16,115 bases of DNA from Alphaproteobacteria bacterium (GCA_024279075.1 JAJRRX010000468.1:1-16115); one strand, 5' to 3'; positions 6,825 to 13,888 are shown, counted from the stretch's first letter. Numbers and translations: made by a program. Notes: generated from the letters alone by a model not told the origin.

Positions 6825-7418
6825 CTATGCGTCTTTCTTGGCAGCAGGTTTTTTGGCCACCGGCTTTTTGGCTGGCGCCTTAGCGGGGGCTTTTTTCGCC
6901 GCAGGTTTCTTGGCGGCGGGCTTTTTGGCGGCGGGTTTTTTGGCAGCGGGTTTTTTGGCAGCGGGCGTCTTGGCGGCGGGTTTGGCTTGTGTCTTCTTTG
7001 CCACCTTCGGGGCGGCTTTCTTAACCGGCACATCATCATCTGCGCGCGCGCCCGGGTCTTCATCTGCTTGCGCTTCAACCTTGGCCAAGCGGGCAGCTTT
7101 GGCCTCATCATCCAACATGGTGCTGTTTTTGATCGAATCCATCGTCATTGATTTCAGGTCTTTATTAAAATCAACCGGATTAAAGCTCGTGGCTTTTTTC
7201 AGCCCGCTCGCAGCGCTTTTCACCCCATCCATGGCTTCATCCACGCCGGCATCCTTAGCCGCCGCATCCATAGAGCGCTGGAATTCGCGCGCCATGCCCT
7301 TCATCTTGCCAACAAAATTGCCCACGGTCCTAAACAGACCCGGCAAATCTTTTGGCCCGACGACGATCAACGCCACCATGCCCACGACAAGAATTTCCAT
7401 CATGCCCAGATCAAACAT
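6825..7418 (-). CDS. tatB: Sec-independent protein translocase subunit TatB with Lys/Ala/Pro repeat tail
   Basis: The N-terminal membrane helix with a conserved Glu8 and GPKDLP hinge (21-26), followed by an amphipathic helix (27-50), identifies TatB, the signal-peptide-receptor partner of TatC. At 197 residues it is somewhat long. Residues 80-131 are polar and acidic. From about 132 to the end the protein is a low-complexity basic tail built of PAAKK units, resembling histone H1-like or AlgP tails. The start ATG follows tatA by 37 bases with only a GGGGA-like ribosome site. Whether the tail touches TatC, the membrane surface or nucleic acid cannot be told from sequence. Confidence 0.95.
   Translation of the reverse strand: MFDLGMMEILVVGMVALIVVGPKDLPGLFRTVGNFVGKMKGMAREFQRSMDAAAKDAGVDEAMDGVKSAASGLKKATSFNPVDFNKDLKSMTMDSIKNSTMLDDEAKAARLAKVEAQADEDPGARADDDVPVKKAAPKVAKKTQAKPAAKTPAAKKPAAKKPAAKKPAAKKPAAKKAPAKAPAKKPVAKKPAAKKDA
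6831..6982 (-). repeat. 15-bp in-frame repeats encoding the TatB PAAKK tail
   Basis: At least five consecutive 15-base units (minus strand) encode PAAKK at residues 152-176. Degenerate copies flank them (TPAAK, APAKK, PVAKK). The third-base variation between units is small. Units are contiguous with no spacers and are translated in tatB, so this is a coding minisatellite likely to vary in copy number between strains. Confidence 0.85.
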
Positions 7419-7455
7419 TCTGGCACATCCCCGCTATAAAAGTAATGGCGGAGCT

Positions 7456-7686
7456 TTAAGCTTCGTCTTTTTTCTCAACAGGCGTTACATCAACAGCTTC
7501 ATCAGCCGCTGCCTGCTCTAGCTCGGCTTTGCCTTCATTCACGCCCTTTTTAAAGCTTGAAATGCCTTTGCCAACTTCGCCCATAAGCGACGAAACCTTG
7601 CCGCGCCCAAAAAGCACCAGCACAACAACAGCAACAAGGATCAGGCCCATTGGGCCGATATTGCCGATAAACAGCGTCGTAGTCAT
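7456..7686 (-). CDS. tatA: Sec-independent protein translocase subunit TatA
   Basis: A 76-residue protein with one membrane helix (about 12-26, ending in the conserved Phe-Gly), an amphipathic helix (FGRGKVSSLMGEVGKGISSF), and an acidic tail (EKKDEA), which together are the TatA signature. TatA oligomers form or weaken the membrane passage for folded substrates. The ATG at 7686 is preceded by a purine-rich GGGAGAGAGAGA site. An internal ATG at residue 13 would cut into the membrane helix and is unlikely. It is first in the tatA-tatB-tatC-DUF815 run. Confidence 0.95.
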   Translation of the reverse strand: MTTTLFIGNIGPMGLILVAVVVLVLFGRGKVSSLMGEVGKGISSFKKGVNEGKAELEQAAADEAVDVTPVEKKDEA

Positions 7687-7718
7687 TCTCTCTCTCCCAG
7701 TTTGAGATATACAGACCT

Positions 7719-7747
7719 TATCTAAGGGCTTCCGCCCTAAGGTTCAA
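7719..7747 (-). promoter_or_regulatory. Candidate tat operon promoter overlapping a hairpin
   Basis: On the minus strand, TTGAAC (7747-7742) and TAGATA (7724-7719) are 17 bases apart. The spacer is nearly all a hairpin: CTAAGGGC (7722-7729) pairs with GCCCTAAG (7734-7741) with one A-A mismatch around a TTCC loop. The hairpin has no T-tract, so it is a poor terminator for the upstream ABC gene; readthrough into tatA is possible. Confidence 0.3.
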
Positions 7748-7758
7748 ATGCAAACGCC

Positions 7759-8874
7759 CTAATCGGCGGAATTTTTCTCCATATAGGGAGATTTGACACG
7801 GCTCTGGTTCTCACAGGGGAACACAAAGCAGCGGTCACGGCGCAGGCTCAGCCATAAAGGCGTGCCATCTTTGGGCAGGAAAACCCCCGGTATCGTCGCG
7901 CTCAGCACCGACTTGTCATAGTCCATTTCCAGCTCCACCAGGCTCTCGTTGCCCATAAACCGCGCCCGCTTCACCAGCCCGCGCGCAGGCACCCCGTCTT
8001 GTGGTGTTGGCAACGGCCCTTTGCCGTGCCGATCAAAATCAATTTTCAGGTGCTGTGGCCGGACAATTATTTCCACATCGGCCCCGTCTACAAGGTTAGG
8101 CGTAAAGAATTGCCCAAAGGGCGTTTCGGCCTGCATGTTTTGCACAACCCCGTGTATCACATTGATATCACTGAAAAATCCGGCAACGCGGCAATCCACT
8201 GGCGCGTTATAAAGGTTATACGGCGCGCCATATTGCACCACTTTGCCCTTGCGCATCAGGGCAATATTATCCGCCATGCGCATCGCTTCTTCCGGCTCAT
8301 GGGTTACCAGCAACACGGCCGTTTCCATCTCTTTGAGAATGGCCAAAGTGTCGTCGCGAATCCCGTCGCGCAAACGGTTATCTAGCCCCGAAAACGGCTC
8401 ATCCATCAGCATCACACTTGGGTTCGGTGCCAAGGCCCGTGCCAGCGCCACCCGCTGTTGCTCGCCGCCCGATAGCTGGTGCGGAAAGCGATCAGCGGCG
8501 TGTTTCAGCCCAACCTTATCAAGCAAGCCCAGCGCCACCTCGCGCCTCTCCCGCGATTTCAACCCAAAGGCCACGTTATCCACCACTGATAGGTGTGGAA
8601 ACAGAGCAAAGTCCTGAAACATCAAACCTATTGAGCGCTTCTCCGGCGGCAAATGCACAGAATCATCCGAGATCACCGCGCCGTCCAGCAGCACCCGCCC
8701 CGTGCCTTGCCGGTCCACGCCCGCCGCTATCCGCAACGTGGTTGATTTCCCGCAGCCCGAAGGCCCCAGCAGGCAGGTCACCTGCCCCGGCATCAGGCTG
8801 ATGGAAAGATCATCCACCACCACCACCCCGTCAAAAGCGCGGCTAATGTTTTGCAATTCAAGCTTGGGCGTCAC
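7759..8874 (-). CDS. ABC transporter ATP-binding protein, FbpC/PotA-like
   Basis: This 371-residue ATPase couples ATP hydrolysis to solute import in the cytoplasm. The nucleotide-binding domain shows Walker A GPSGCGKS (37-44), Q-loop FQD (86-88), signature LSGGEQQ (134-140), Walker B VMLMDEP (154-160) and the switch His192 in VTHEPEEAM. A C-terminal TOBE-like regulatory region (about 240-350, with VEIIVRPQHLKI) follows, as in CUT1/iron/polyamine importers. The start is the GTG at 8874, with GAGGA six bases upstream. Usually such proteins sit with a binding protein and permeases; none is found on either side, so the ATPase is an orphan here. Substrate is not deducible; ferric iron (FbpC) is the closest pattern. 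Confidence 0.92.
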   Translation of the reverse strand: MTPKLELQNISRAFDGVVVVDDLSISLMPGQVTCLLGPSGCGKSTTLRIAAGVDRQGTGRVLLDGAVISDDSVHLPPEKRSIGLMFQDFALFPHLSVVDNVAFGLKSRERREVALGLLDKVGLKHAADRFPHQLSGGEQQRVALARALAPNPSVMLMDEPFSGLDNRLRDGIRDDTLAILKEMETAVLLVTHEPEEAMRMADNIALMRKGKVVQYGAPYNLYNAPVDCRVAGFFSDINVIHGVVQNMQAETPFGQFFTPNLVDGADVEIIVRPQHLKIDFDRHGKGPLPTPQDGVPARGLVKRARFMGNESLVELEMDYDKSVLSATIPGVFLPKDGTPLWLSLRRDRCFVFPCENQSRVKSPYMEKNSAD

Positions 8875-9052
8875 GGGCGTTCCTCAAAAGGTTCCTTCCA
8901 GATACCAAGCCCGCCGCCCGCTCGCAATAGCTGTCTCTGCCGCATCCTGTATCGGCGCAGCGCGCTTGAGGGTTTGTTATTGACCAAGTAAGCCAAGTAA
9001 TACTAAGCTAAAATACTTAAATTATCTATTAAAAGAGGTTATCTATTCAACT
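8875..9052. promoter_or_regulatory. Divergent region between the ABC ATPase and a secreted protein gene
   Basis: The left half (8875-8970) is GC-rich; the right half (8971-9052) is sharply AT-rich. On the minus strand a 30-codon open frame without a start codon (8884-8976) ends ten bases before the ABC GTG. The AT-rich half contains TTGACC-like sequence at 8980-8985 and two pairs of direct repeats and probably holds the promoter of the secreted-protein gene. No well-spaced promoter pair stands out. The nearest purine-rich ribosome-site candidate (AGAGG) is about 14 bases from the ATG at 9053, unusually far. Confidence 0.4.
8984..9047 (+). repeat. Two pairs of short direct repeats ahead of the secreted-protein gene
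   Basis: CCAAGTAA occurs at 8984-8991 and 8993-9000, and TTATCTATT at 9022-9030 and 9039-9047. Their spacings are 9 and 17 bases. They could be binding sites for a regulator or chance repeats in AT-rich DNA. Confidence 0.4.
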
Positions 9053-10510
9053 ATGCCCCACTTTTATTCAAGAATAACACTTGCCGCAGCGCTCGCGCTT
9101 TCAACATCTCTCGCCAGCGCCCAAACCACCCCGCAAATCTGCCAGTTAGAGCCGCAAATCATTGATCTTGCCGAGGCCATAATTGAAATGCGCCCAAGCA
9201 TACCCCGCAATCGTGTTGGCTATAATGCCGCCTATCTGTTGATGAGATACAAAGATATGCCTGCCGCTGAAGGGTTGGCGCTGGTCGAGCGCCTTCGCCA
9301 AGATGGCGGCAAACAATCCAGCACCCTTGATCAGCTTGAAATTGCCTTTGCAATCTCCACATTGGGGGTGCAGGCAGGTCTTTCGCTGCACGAACAGGAC
9401 CCGCTTGAGGTTTTTGCCTCTGCCAGATACCCGATTTTGCGGGCGATTATCCTGTCAGACGGCGGGCAGCGCTTTTTTGACATGTTAGCAGAGCTGGAAA
9501 ACGCCCCCGACTTGCTGACTAGATTTCAGCAAACCTACGTGAGCGGCGCAGGGCTGCCCATTGTTATTCGGGACCAGTCAGACGCCTTCAAGCAGCGCTT
9601 TGCCGAAATTGCAGAAGCCAATGGCGCGCCCATTCCCGCAGGGTTGGTGCTGGCCAACCTCGCTGACCTGACGGCCTATAGCGCGTTTCTAGCGCGCTAT
9701 GCCGATGACACACGCACTACCAATTTCGCCGGTGAAGAAATTGCCAATTCATCCGGTCTGGTGCATATCAGCCAAACCACCCCAACCGAAATTCGCCGAA
9801 GCTTTACCGAGACCGAGCGCGCGCAAAACCAGCTAGAGTTTGATATTTACAAGGCCGCAATGCTCAATCGGGAATTAGATGCTCTACAGCTGGTATTTTA
9901 TCTCAGCGGAGAAAAAGACATATCACCCGTTGCACGCCGCTATATTGCGGCACTGCAAGCCGGAACGATCACGCCATTAGATGACCCAGAAGCCGCGTGG
10001 CTATTCATCCACAAAGCCCTGATCGAAGAAATAGGCATGCAAACTACATTTGACGCTTTGGAAAAATTTGACCAGCCTCCAACCTTACGCCATTTTGCAG
10101 ATACAGCCCTGCAAACCATGGATTGGGTAGTGGCAAAAGCCGCCCTCAAGCCCTATATGCGCGGCGAAACCAATACCCTGCCCGCGCGGCCAAACATGCT
10201 TTCCCCAAACATTAAATGGGAAAAATGGACAAGCCTCGCCCTGATGATTCGCCCGCTACAAGCCCTGCCCGACGAGACCCTTTATAGCCGTGATACCAAG
10301 ATCGCGGTTGAATTGCTGTATATACAGGGCGAGATTGACCGCGCGCTCGCATTGGCCGCCCGCGAGCTGCCACCCAAAGAATTGGTTTATATATATCGAG
10401 ATTTCATGCAACGCCTCGATTTGCGCTGCGAGGCTTATAGCGACTACCCCGCCAAAGCGATCCTGCTGGGTGGGCGCACCTTATTCCGGTTCCTGCCCAA
10501 CGCGCCCTAA
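9053..10510 (+). CDS. Secreted protein of unknown function
   Basis: I do not recognise this 485-residue protein. It begins with a clear Sec signal peptide (RITLAAALALSTSLASA, predicted cleavage after Ala23), so it should be periplasmic or extracellular. The rest looks mainly alpha-helical, with many Leu/Ala-rich amphipathic stretches reminiscent of helical repeat proteins, and no membrane helix. The mature protein has only two cysteines, Cys30 near the N-terminus and Cys459 near the C-terminus, which could join the ends by a disulfide. Charged clusters (FTETERAQNQLE) lie near the middle. No catalytic motif is visible. It is monocistronic, in an AT-rich promoter setting, and its TAA stop overlaps the stop of the convergent methyltransferase gene. 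Confidence 0.85.
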   Translation: MPHFYSRITLAAALALSTSLASAQTTPQICQLEPQIIDLAEAIIEMRPSIPRNRVGYNAAYLLMRYKDMPAAEGLALVERLRQDGGKQSSTLDQLEIAFAISTLGVQAGLSLHEQDPLEVFASARYPILRAIILSDGGQRFFDMLAELENAPDLLTRFQQTYVSGAGLPIVIRDQSDAFKQRFAEIAEANGAPIPAGLVLANLADLTAYSAFLARYADDTRTTNFAGEEIANSSGLVHISQTTPTEIRRSFTETERAQNQLEFDIYKAAMLNRELDALQLVFYLSGEKDISPVARRYIAALQAGTITPLDDPEAAWLFIHKALIEEIGMQTTFDALEKFDQPPTLRHFADTALQTMDWVVAKAALKPYMRGETNTLPARPNMLSPNIKWEKWTSLALMIRPLQALPDETLYSRDTKIAVELLYIQGEIDRALALAARELPPKELVYIYRDFMQRLDLRCEAYSDYPAKAILLGGRTLFRFLPNAP

Positions 10511-11586
10511 CAACAGCTCCCACTTGTAGGGTGGGGTTCTACCCCACCACCACAACAGCCGCTCTCAAACGGCAGCCCGCCGCCACAACCCGCAAATATC
10601 CCGCGATGCTCGCTAAAATCCCCGCTAAACTCAAAATACGGCGCAAAGCGGCTGTTTTTCAGCATTAAGTATGAGTTCCCGCACACGGACACCGCAACCC
10701 CCGACGCAAACACATGGTCCTTATCCAGCACGAATTCCGCGCCGCCATTGGGCATGGTGCCTTTATACGTCACACTCAGCCCAAAATCCTCACAGGCCGG
10801 CTCCAGATCCAGCTTAAACAGCCGATAGGTCGCCGAATAAAATCCAATTCCGCCAAGCTTGGCCTCAATCTCGGGGTTCTCAATCGTTAGCACGCGATCT
10901 TCCACCAGCCGAGGGTCCGTAAATCCAGCCTCCTTTGCCAGCGTCAAGAAATCATTCCAATAAAGCGCGCCCGAAAGGCACTCGCCATAGAGCACAGGGT
11001 CCTCCAGCAGCTCCGCAGGCACGCGGCGGTCAGCATATACGTCCGAGAAATAAAGCTCCCCGCCGGGTTTCAGCAGGCGGAACGCTTCCCGCAGCACCGC
11101 AGGCTTATCGGGCGATAGGTTAATCACGCAGTTGGAAACAATAATATCAAAGCTGCCATCCGCCAGCCCAAGCTCGCCCAAGCGCTCAATATAACCTTTC
11201 TTGAAGCTGGTATTGGGTTTAGCATACCCAAAGGCCGCTGCGTGAAAATCCTCATGCCGCCACGCCACATCCAGCTGCTCGTCGGTCATATCCACACCGA
11301 CGACCGAGCCGCTTTCGCCCACCAGCCCCGCCAGCGCATACACATCTCGGCCCGAGCCTGAGCCAAGGTCCAGCACCGAAGCCCCTTCCAACGCCATTGG
11401 GGCCACCAGCCCGCAGCCGTAGTATTTCTCTGTCACCTCAGGGTGAATTTTTCCCAAAACGGATTTCAGATAGTCCGGCACATCGTCGGGCGTACAGCAA
11501 GCATTGGTCTGCAAATCATCCGAGCTTTGCAGCACCTTGCCGTAATAGTCTTTTACATCATCATGTTTCATATCGTCATGTTTCAT
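10507..11586 (-). CDS. arsM: ArsM-like arsenite S-adenosylmethionine methyltransferase
   Basis: A 359-residue class I methyltransferase. SAM-binding motif I is VLDLGSGSGRDVY (71-83), followed by GVDMTDEQL and VSNCVINLSPDK. The cysteines expected for trivalent arsenic binding are present in the ArsM order: NACC (30-31), YYGCG (58), SNC (153) and GEC (203). The C-terminal ~100 residues are an extension found in a subset of ArsM-like proteins and end in a Cys-rich tail (GCGGG, SGCC, GSCC). No arsR, arsC or arsenite pump is nearby, so another methyl acceptor remains possible. The ATG overlaps the stop of the upstream glycosylase gene (ATGA). The first ten residues are a doubled MKHDD, so a second start at 11571 is available. 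A palindromic repeat is translated near the C-terminus. Confidence 0.83.
   Translation of the reverse strand: MKHDDMKHDDVKDYYGKVLQSSDDLQTNACCTPDDVPDYLKSVLGKIHPEVTEKYYGCGLVAPMALEGASVLDLGSGSGRDVYALAGLVGESGSVVGVDMTDEQLDVAWRHEDFHAAAFGYAKPNTSFKKGYIERLGELGLADGSFDIIVSNCVINLSPDKPAVLREAFRLLKPGGELYFSDVYADRRVPAELLEDPVLYGECLSGALYWNDFLTLAKEAGFTDPRLVEDRVLTIENPEIEAKLGGIGFYSATYRLFKLDLEPACEDFGLSVTYKGTMPNGGAEFVLDKDHVFASGVAVSVCGNSYLMLKNSRFAPYFEFSGDFSEHRGIFAGCGGGLPFESGCCGGGVEPHPTSGSCC
10524..10549. repeat. 26-bp palindromic repeat, copy 1, inside arsM
   Basis: GGTGGGGT (10530-10537) pairs perfectly with ACCCCACC (10541-10548) around TCT. With flanking TTGTAG and a trailing A, 25 of 26 bases match the copy at 13027-13052, in the same orientation; only the loop centre differs. 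On the minus strand it is translated as about residues 347-353 (GGVEPHP). Confidence 0.85.
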
Positions 11587-12683
11587 AGCAGCTCAAACTC
11601 CTGTTCGCCAAACCTTTGGCCGTTGATCTGCATATAAATCATTTGCACGCCCGCGAAATGGGTAAACGTGCTCGCACCCTTCAAAAACCTGTGATTTTTG
11701 CGGAGCACAACTCGCTCGCCCGCTTTCACATCCAGCTTTTTAAGCTTAAAAACCTTGGGTCTGCGCGCCCCGTTGGCCTTCACAAACTCGATCACATAAT
11801 CCACCATCAAGCGCTCGTCTTGCACCGCCTCAATGCTCACCTCAAGCACCCCAACCTCACCAATTACCACAGCCTCCGAAAAAGCCGCCGTAACCAAAAT
11901 CTCCGGCGCGGCCCTATACCCAAGCCGTTCCAGCGCGCCTATATGCCCCTTTTTCACCAGCGTTCGCAGCGCATGCCGCTCCATCCAGTCCAGCTCCGCC
12001 GCCGCCTGCTTGCCCTCCGCCCGCCAACGCCCCAAAGTGCGCAGCACCAGCTCGGGGTCAATCTTTGTAATGTCATTCAAATGGTTGGCCACCGAGCGCG
12101 TAACATACCGGGTTTTGTCACTATAAAGCTTATCCAGCAGCCCAATCGGCTCCTGCACTGTTAACCCCACCTTCACCCCCCACGGCAACACAGGCCGCGT
12201 GCCTTCGCTGGCCAAGCGCCGCACATGGTAATTCTCGTCAACTGCCCAGCCCGCCAGCGCGGCCATGGTCTCCCAAGGGTGCGCATTCAAAAAATGCCGA
12301 ATATCAAACTCAACCGAAAACCGCTTGGTGATTTCTTTCAACAGTGGCAGGGCCACACCCAACTGATCCAGCCCGCGCGCGGCCACATAAGCCCCGAGTG
12401 GCGAAAATATAAAATCGCCAAAATCATCGTCGCTTAAAGTCGGGTCAAGCGGCACTGGCAAAGCCGCCTCTATCACCGCAGCCGCCGCCACAAAATCATC
12501 TGGCAAATGCGCTGCCAGCACCTTGGAAATATGCTCAATCCGTGCCTTCAGCTCAAGGTCCGGCAGCTTGGCCATCACGTCGGCAATAAAACGCTCCCCC
12601 TCAATGGAGCCACCAAACAGCCCCGCCAAATACCGCACCTTAGCCTCGTTAAAAAGCTGGTCCTTCAGGCTAAAACCGCTCAC
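11583..12683 (-). CDS. AlkC-type DNA alkylation repair glycosylase
   Basis: This 366-residue protein has the AlkC/AlkD superfamily layout. An all-helical HEAT-like repeat domain (to about 255) includes the hallmark NYHVRRLASEGTRPVLPWG (151-169). It is followed by a beta-rich Ig-like domain (about 260-366), as described for AlkC of Pseudomonas. These enzymes excise cationic alkylated purines such as 3-methyladenine without base flipping. A GTG start (12683-12681) overlaps the TGA of the upstream membrane-protein gene (GTGA), and its own TGA overlaps the arsM ATG, so it is the middle of a coupled three-gene run. The superfamily is clear; assignment to AlkC rather than another DNA-alkylation-repeat subfamily rests on the C-terminal domain. 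Confidence 0.87.
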   Translation of the reverse strand: MSGFSLKDQLFNEAKVRYLAGLFGGSIEGERFIADVMAKLPDLELKARIEHISKVLAAHLPDDFVAAAAVIEAALPVPLDPTLSDDDFGDFIFSPLGAYVAARGLDQLGVALPLLKEITKRFSVEFDIRHFLNAHPWETMAALAGWAVDENYHVRRLASEGTRPVLPWGVKVGLTVQEPIGLLDKLYSDKTRYVTRSVANHLNDITKIDPELVLRTLGRWRAEGKQAAAELDWMERHALRTLVKKGHIGALERLGYRAAPEILVTAAFSEAVVIGEVGVLEVSIEAVQDERLMVDYVIEFVKANGARRPKVFKLKKLDVKAGERVVLRKNHRFLKGASTFTHFAGVQMIYMQINGQRFGEQEFELL

Positions 12684-13015
12684 AGCGCCAAAATAAATTT
12701 ATAAGAAGCCCACCATAGTGCCAGCGTGGAGGCCACCGCCAAAAAGATCCCAAACCAGCGCCAGCCGCCAATATCATTTGCCGCTAATCCGGTTTTAAAA
12801 ACCGCGGGCAGCGTGGCACTAAAATAAAGCGCATACAGCACTGTCATGCCAGCAATGGCTATTTCCATTGTGCCCGGTGCCACCACCGCAAAAATCCCCG
12901 CAATCACCATGCCGACCGGCACAAATACAAACGCCGGCCCAAACATCCCGGCGAAAAACGTATCGCCAAAGGAAAACTGCCCCGCCCAAAGCTGCCGCAG
13001 CCATAAAGGAGTCAT
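12680..13015 (-). CDS. Small three-helix membrane protein of unknown function
   Basis: A 111-residue protein that I do not recognise. Three hydrophobic helices are apparent (about 24-45, 50-73 and 86-109), separated by short loops (VAPGTM and KTGLAANDIGG). The start is set at the ATG at 13015 because AAGGA lies six bases upstream; the frame is open back to 13066 but that extension is just the translated palindromic repeat (GGVKPHP) and overlaps the upstream gene. Its TGA overlaps the GTG of the AlkC-like gene, so it is likely co-expressed with DNA repair. Nothing in the sequence shows a transport or enzymatic motif. Confidence 0.72.
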   Translation of the reverse strand: MTPLWLRQLWAGQFSFGDTFFAGMFGPAFVFVPVGMVIAGIFAVVAPGTMEIAIAGMTVLYALYFSATLPAVFKTGLAANDIGGWRWFGIFLAVASTLALWWASYKFILAL

Positions 13016-13026
13016 AAACCGTCCTT

Positions 13027-13052
13027 TTGTAGGGTGGGGTTTTACCCCACCA
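13027..13052. repeat. 26-bp palindromic repeat, copy 2, between SDR and membrane-protein genes
   Basis: GGTGGGGT (13033-13040) pairs with ACCCCACC (13044-13051) around TTT. It starts one base past the SDR stop codon and ends before the ribosome site of the next gene. It matches copy 1 at 10524-10549 in 25 of 26 bases, same orientation. No T-tract follows on the minus strand, so it is more likely a mobile or REP-like palindrome than a terminator. Confidence 0.85.
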
Positions 13053-13832
13053 TCAGAGCGTTGCATTCACCGCCCCCCCATCCAATAAAATATTCTGCCC
13101 CACAATAAACCCAGCCTTTTCTGAGCATAAAAACGCGCACATCGCGCCAAATTCTTCCCGCGTGCCATAGCGCCCCGCCGGAATGGTGGCCGCCCGCTGC
13201 GCTTTGGCCTCCGCCATGCTGATCCCTTGCGCGGCCACCACGCCCTGATCAAGGCTTATCGCCCTGTCGGTAGCGTGTATCCCCGGCAAAAGGTTGTTGA
13301 TATTCACACCCTTGCTGGCCACTTGGCGGCTGGTCCCCGCCACATAGCCCGTAAGCCCCGCGCGGGCGCTGTTGGAAAGCCCGAGCACCGCAATGGGGGA
13401 TTTTACAGATTGCGAGGTAATATTCACCACCCGCCCCCAGCCCTGTGCCATCATGGCTGGCAGCACCGCCTTCATCATCGCAATCGGGGCCAGCATATTG
13501 GCATCCAGCGCCTTGATGAAGTCCTCACGCTCCCAATCATGCCACATGCCCGGCGGCGGCCCGCCCGCATTATTCACCAAAATATCAGGGCTTGGCACCG
13601 CTGCCAAAACTTTGGCGCGGCCATCTTGAGTAGCAATATCCGCCGCCACCGGAACCACCTTCACCCCATACGCCGCTGCAATCTCCGCCGCCGCAGCCTC
13701 CAGCGGCCCCGCACTGCGTGCATTGATCACCAAATCGACTCCCGCCGCCGCCAAAGCCTCAGCGCAACCGCGCCCCAGCCCCTTAGACGCCGCACACACA
13801 ATCGCGGTTTTTCCATTGATTCCTAGGTCCAT
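13053..13832 (-). CDS. Atypical short-chain dehydrogenase/reductase lacking catalytic Tyr and Lys
   Basis: This 259-residue protein has the SDR Rossmann fold. The cofactor motif is AASKGLG (14-20), the structural motif NNAG is at 87-90, and NITS ends with Ser140 in the catalytic serine position. The residue 13 positions later, normally Tyr, is Ser153, and the normal Lys is Arg157 (GLSNSARAG), so the YxxxK pair is absent. The C-terminal LLDGGA is typical of FabG-like reductases. The ATG at 13832 is preceded by AGGAGG with a six-base spacer; a longer open frame to 13898 has no such site. It leads the cluster with the membrane protein, AlkC-like and ArsM-like genes. Activity as a normal dehydrogenase is doubtful; a subfamily with this substitution exists, of unclear function. 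Confidence 0.9.
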   Translation of the reverse strand: MDLGINGKTAIVCAASKGLGRGCAEALAAAGVDLVINARSAGPLEAAAAEIAAAYGVKVVPVAADIATQDGRAKVLAAVPSPDILVNNAGGPPPGMWHDWEREDFIKALDANMLAPIAMMKAVLPAMMAQGWGRVVNITSQSVKSPIAVLGLSNSARAGLTGYVAGTSRQVASKGVNINNLLPGIHATDRAISLDQGVVAAQGISMAEAKAQRAATIPAGRYGTREEFGAMCAFLCSEKAGFIVGQNILLDGGAVNATL

Positions 13833-13888
13833 AACAAGCCTCCTGATTCCTTTGTCCAAGCCTAACGCGGCGCGCGGGCAAGCACCAG

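Noticed and set aside
6831..6982. CRISPR-like array
   Set aside because: The 15-bp units are contiguous with no spacers and lie in frame in tatB.
6760..7521. 253-codon plus-strand ORF antisense to tatB
   Set aside because: It is the mirror of the TatB PAAKK repeats (Ala/Gly/Phe low complexity), has no family features and no promoter or ribosome site; tatB on the other strand is secure.
13033..13051. Rho-independent terminator after the SDR gene
   Set aside because: The stem is good, but no T-run follows on the minus strand and an identical stem occurs inside arsM, so a dispersed repeat explains it better.
13016..13066. N-terminal extension of the three-helix membrane protein
   Set aside because: It would translate the palindromic repeat and overlap the SDR gene, while a good ribosome site precedes the ATG at 13015.
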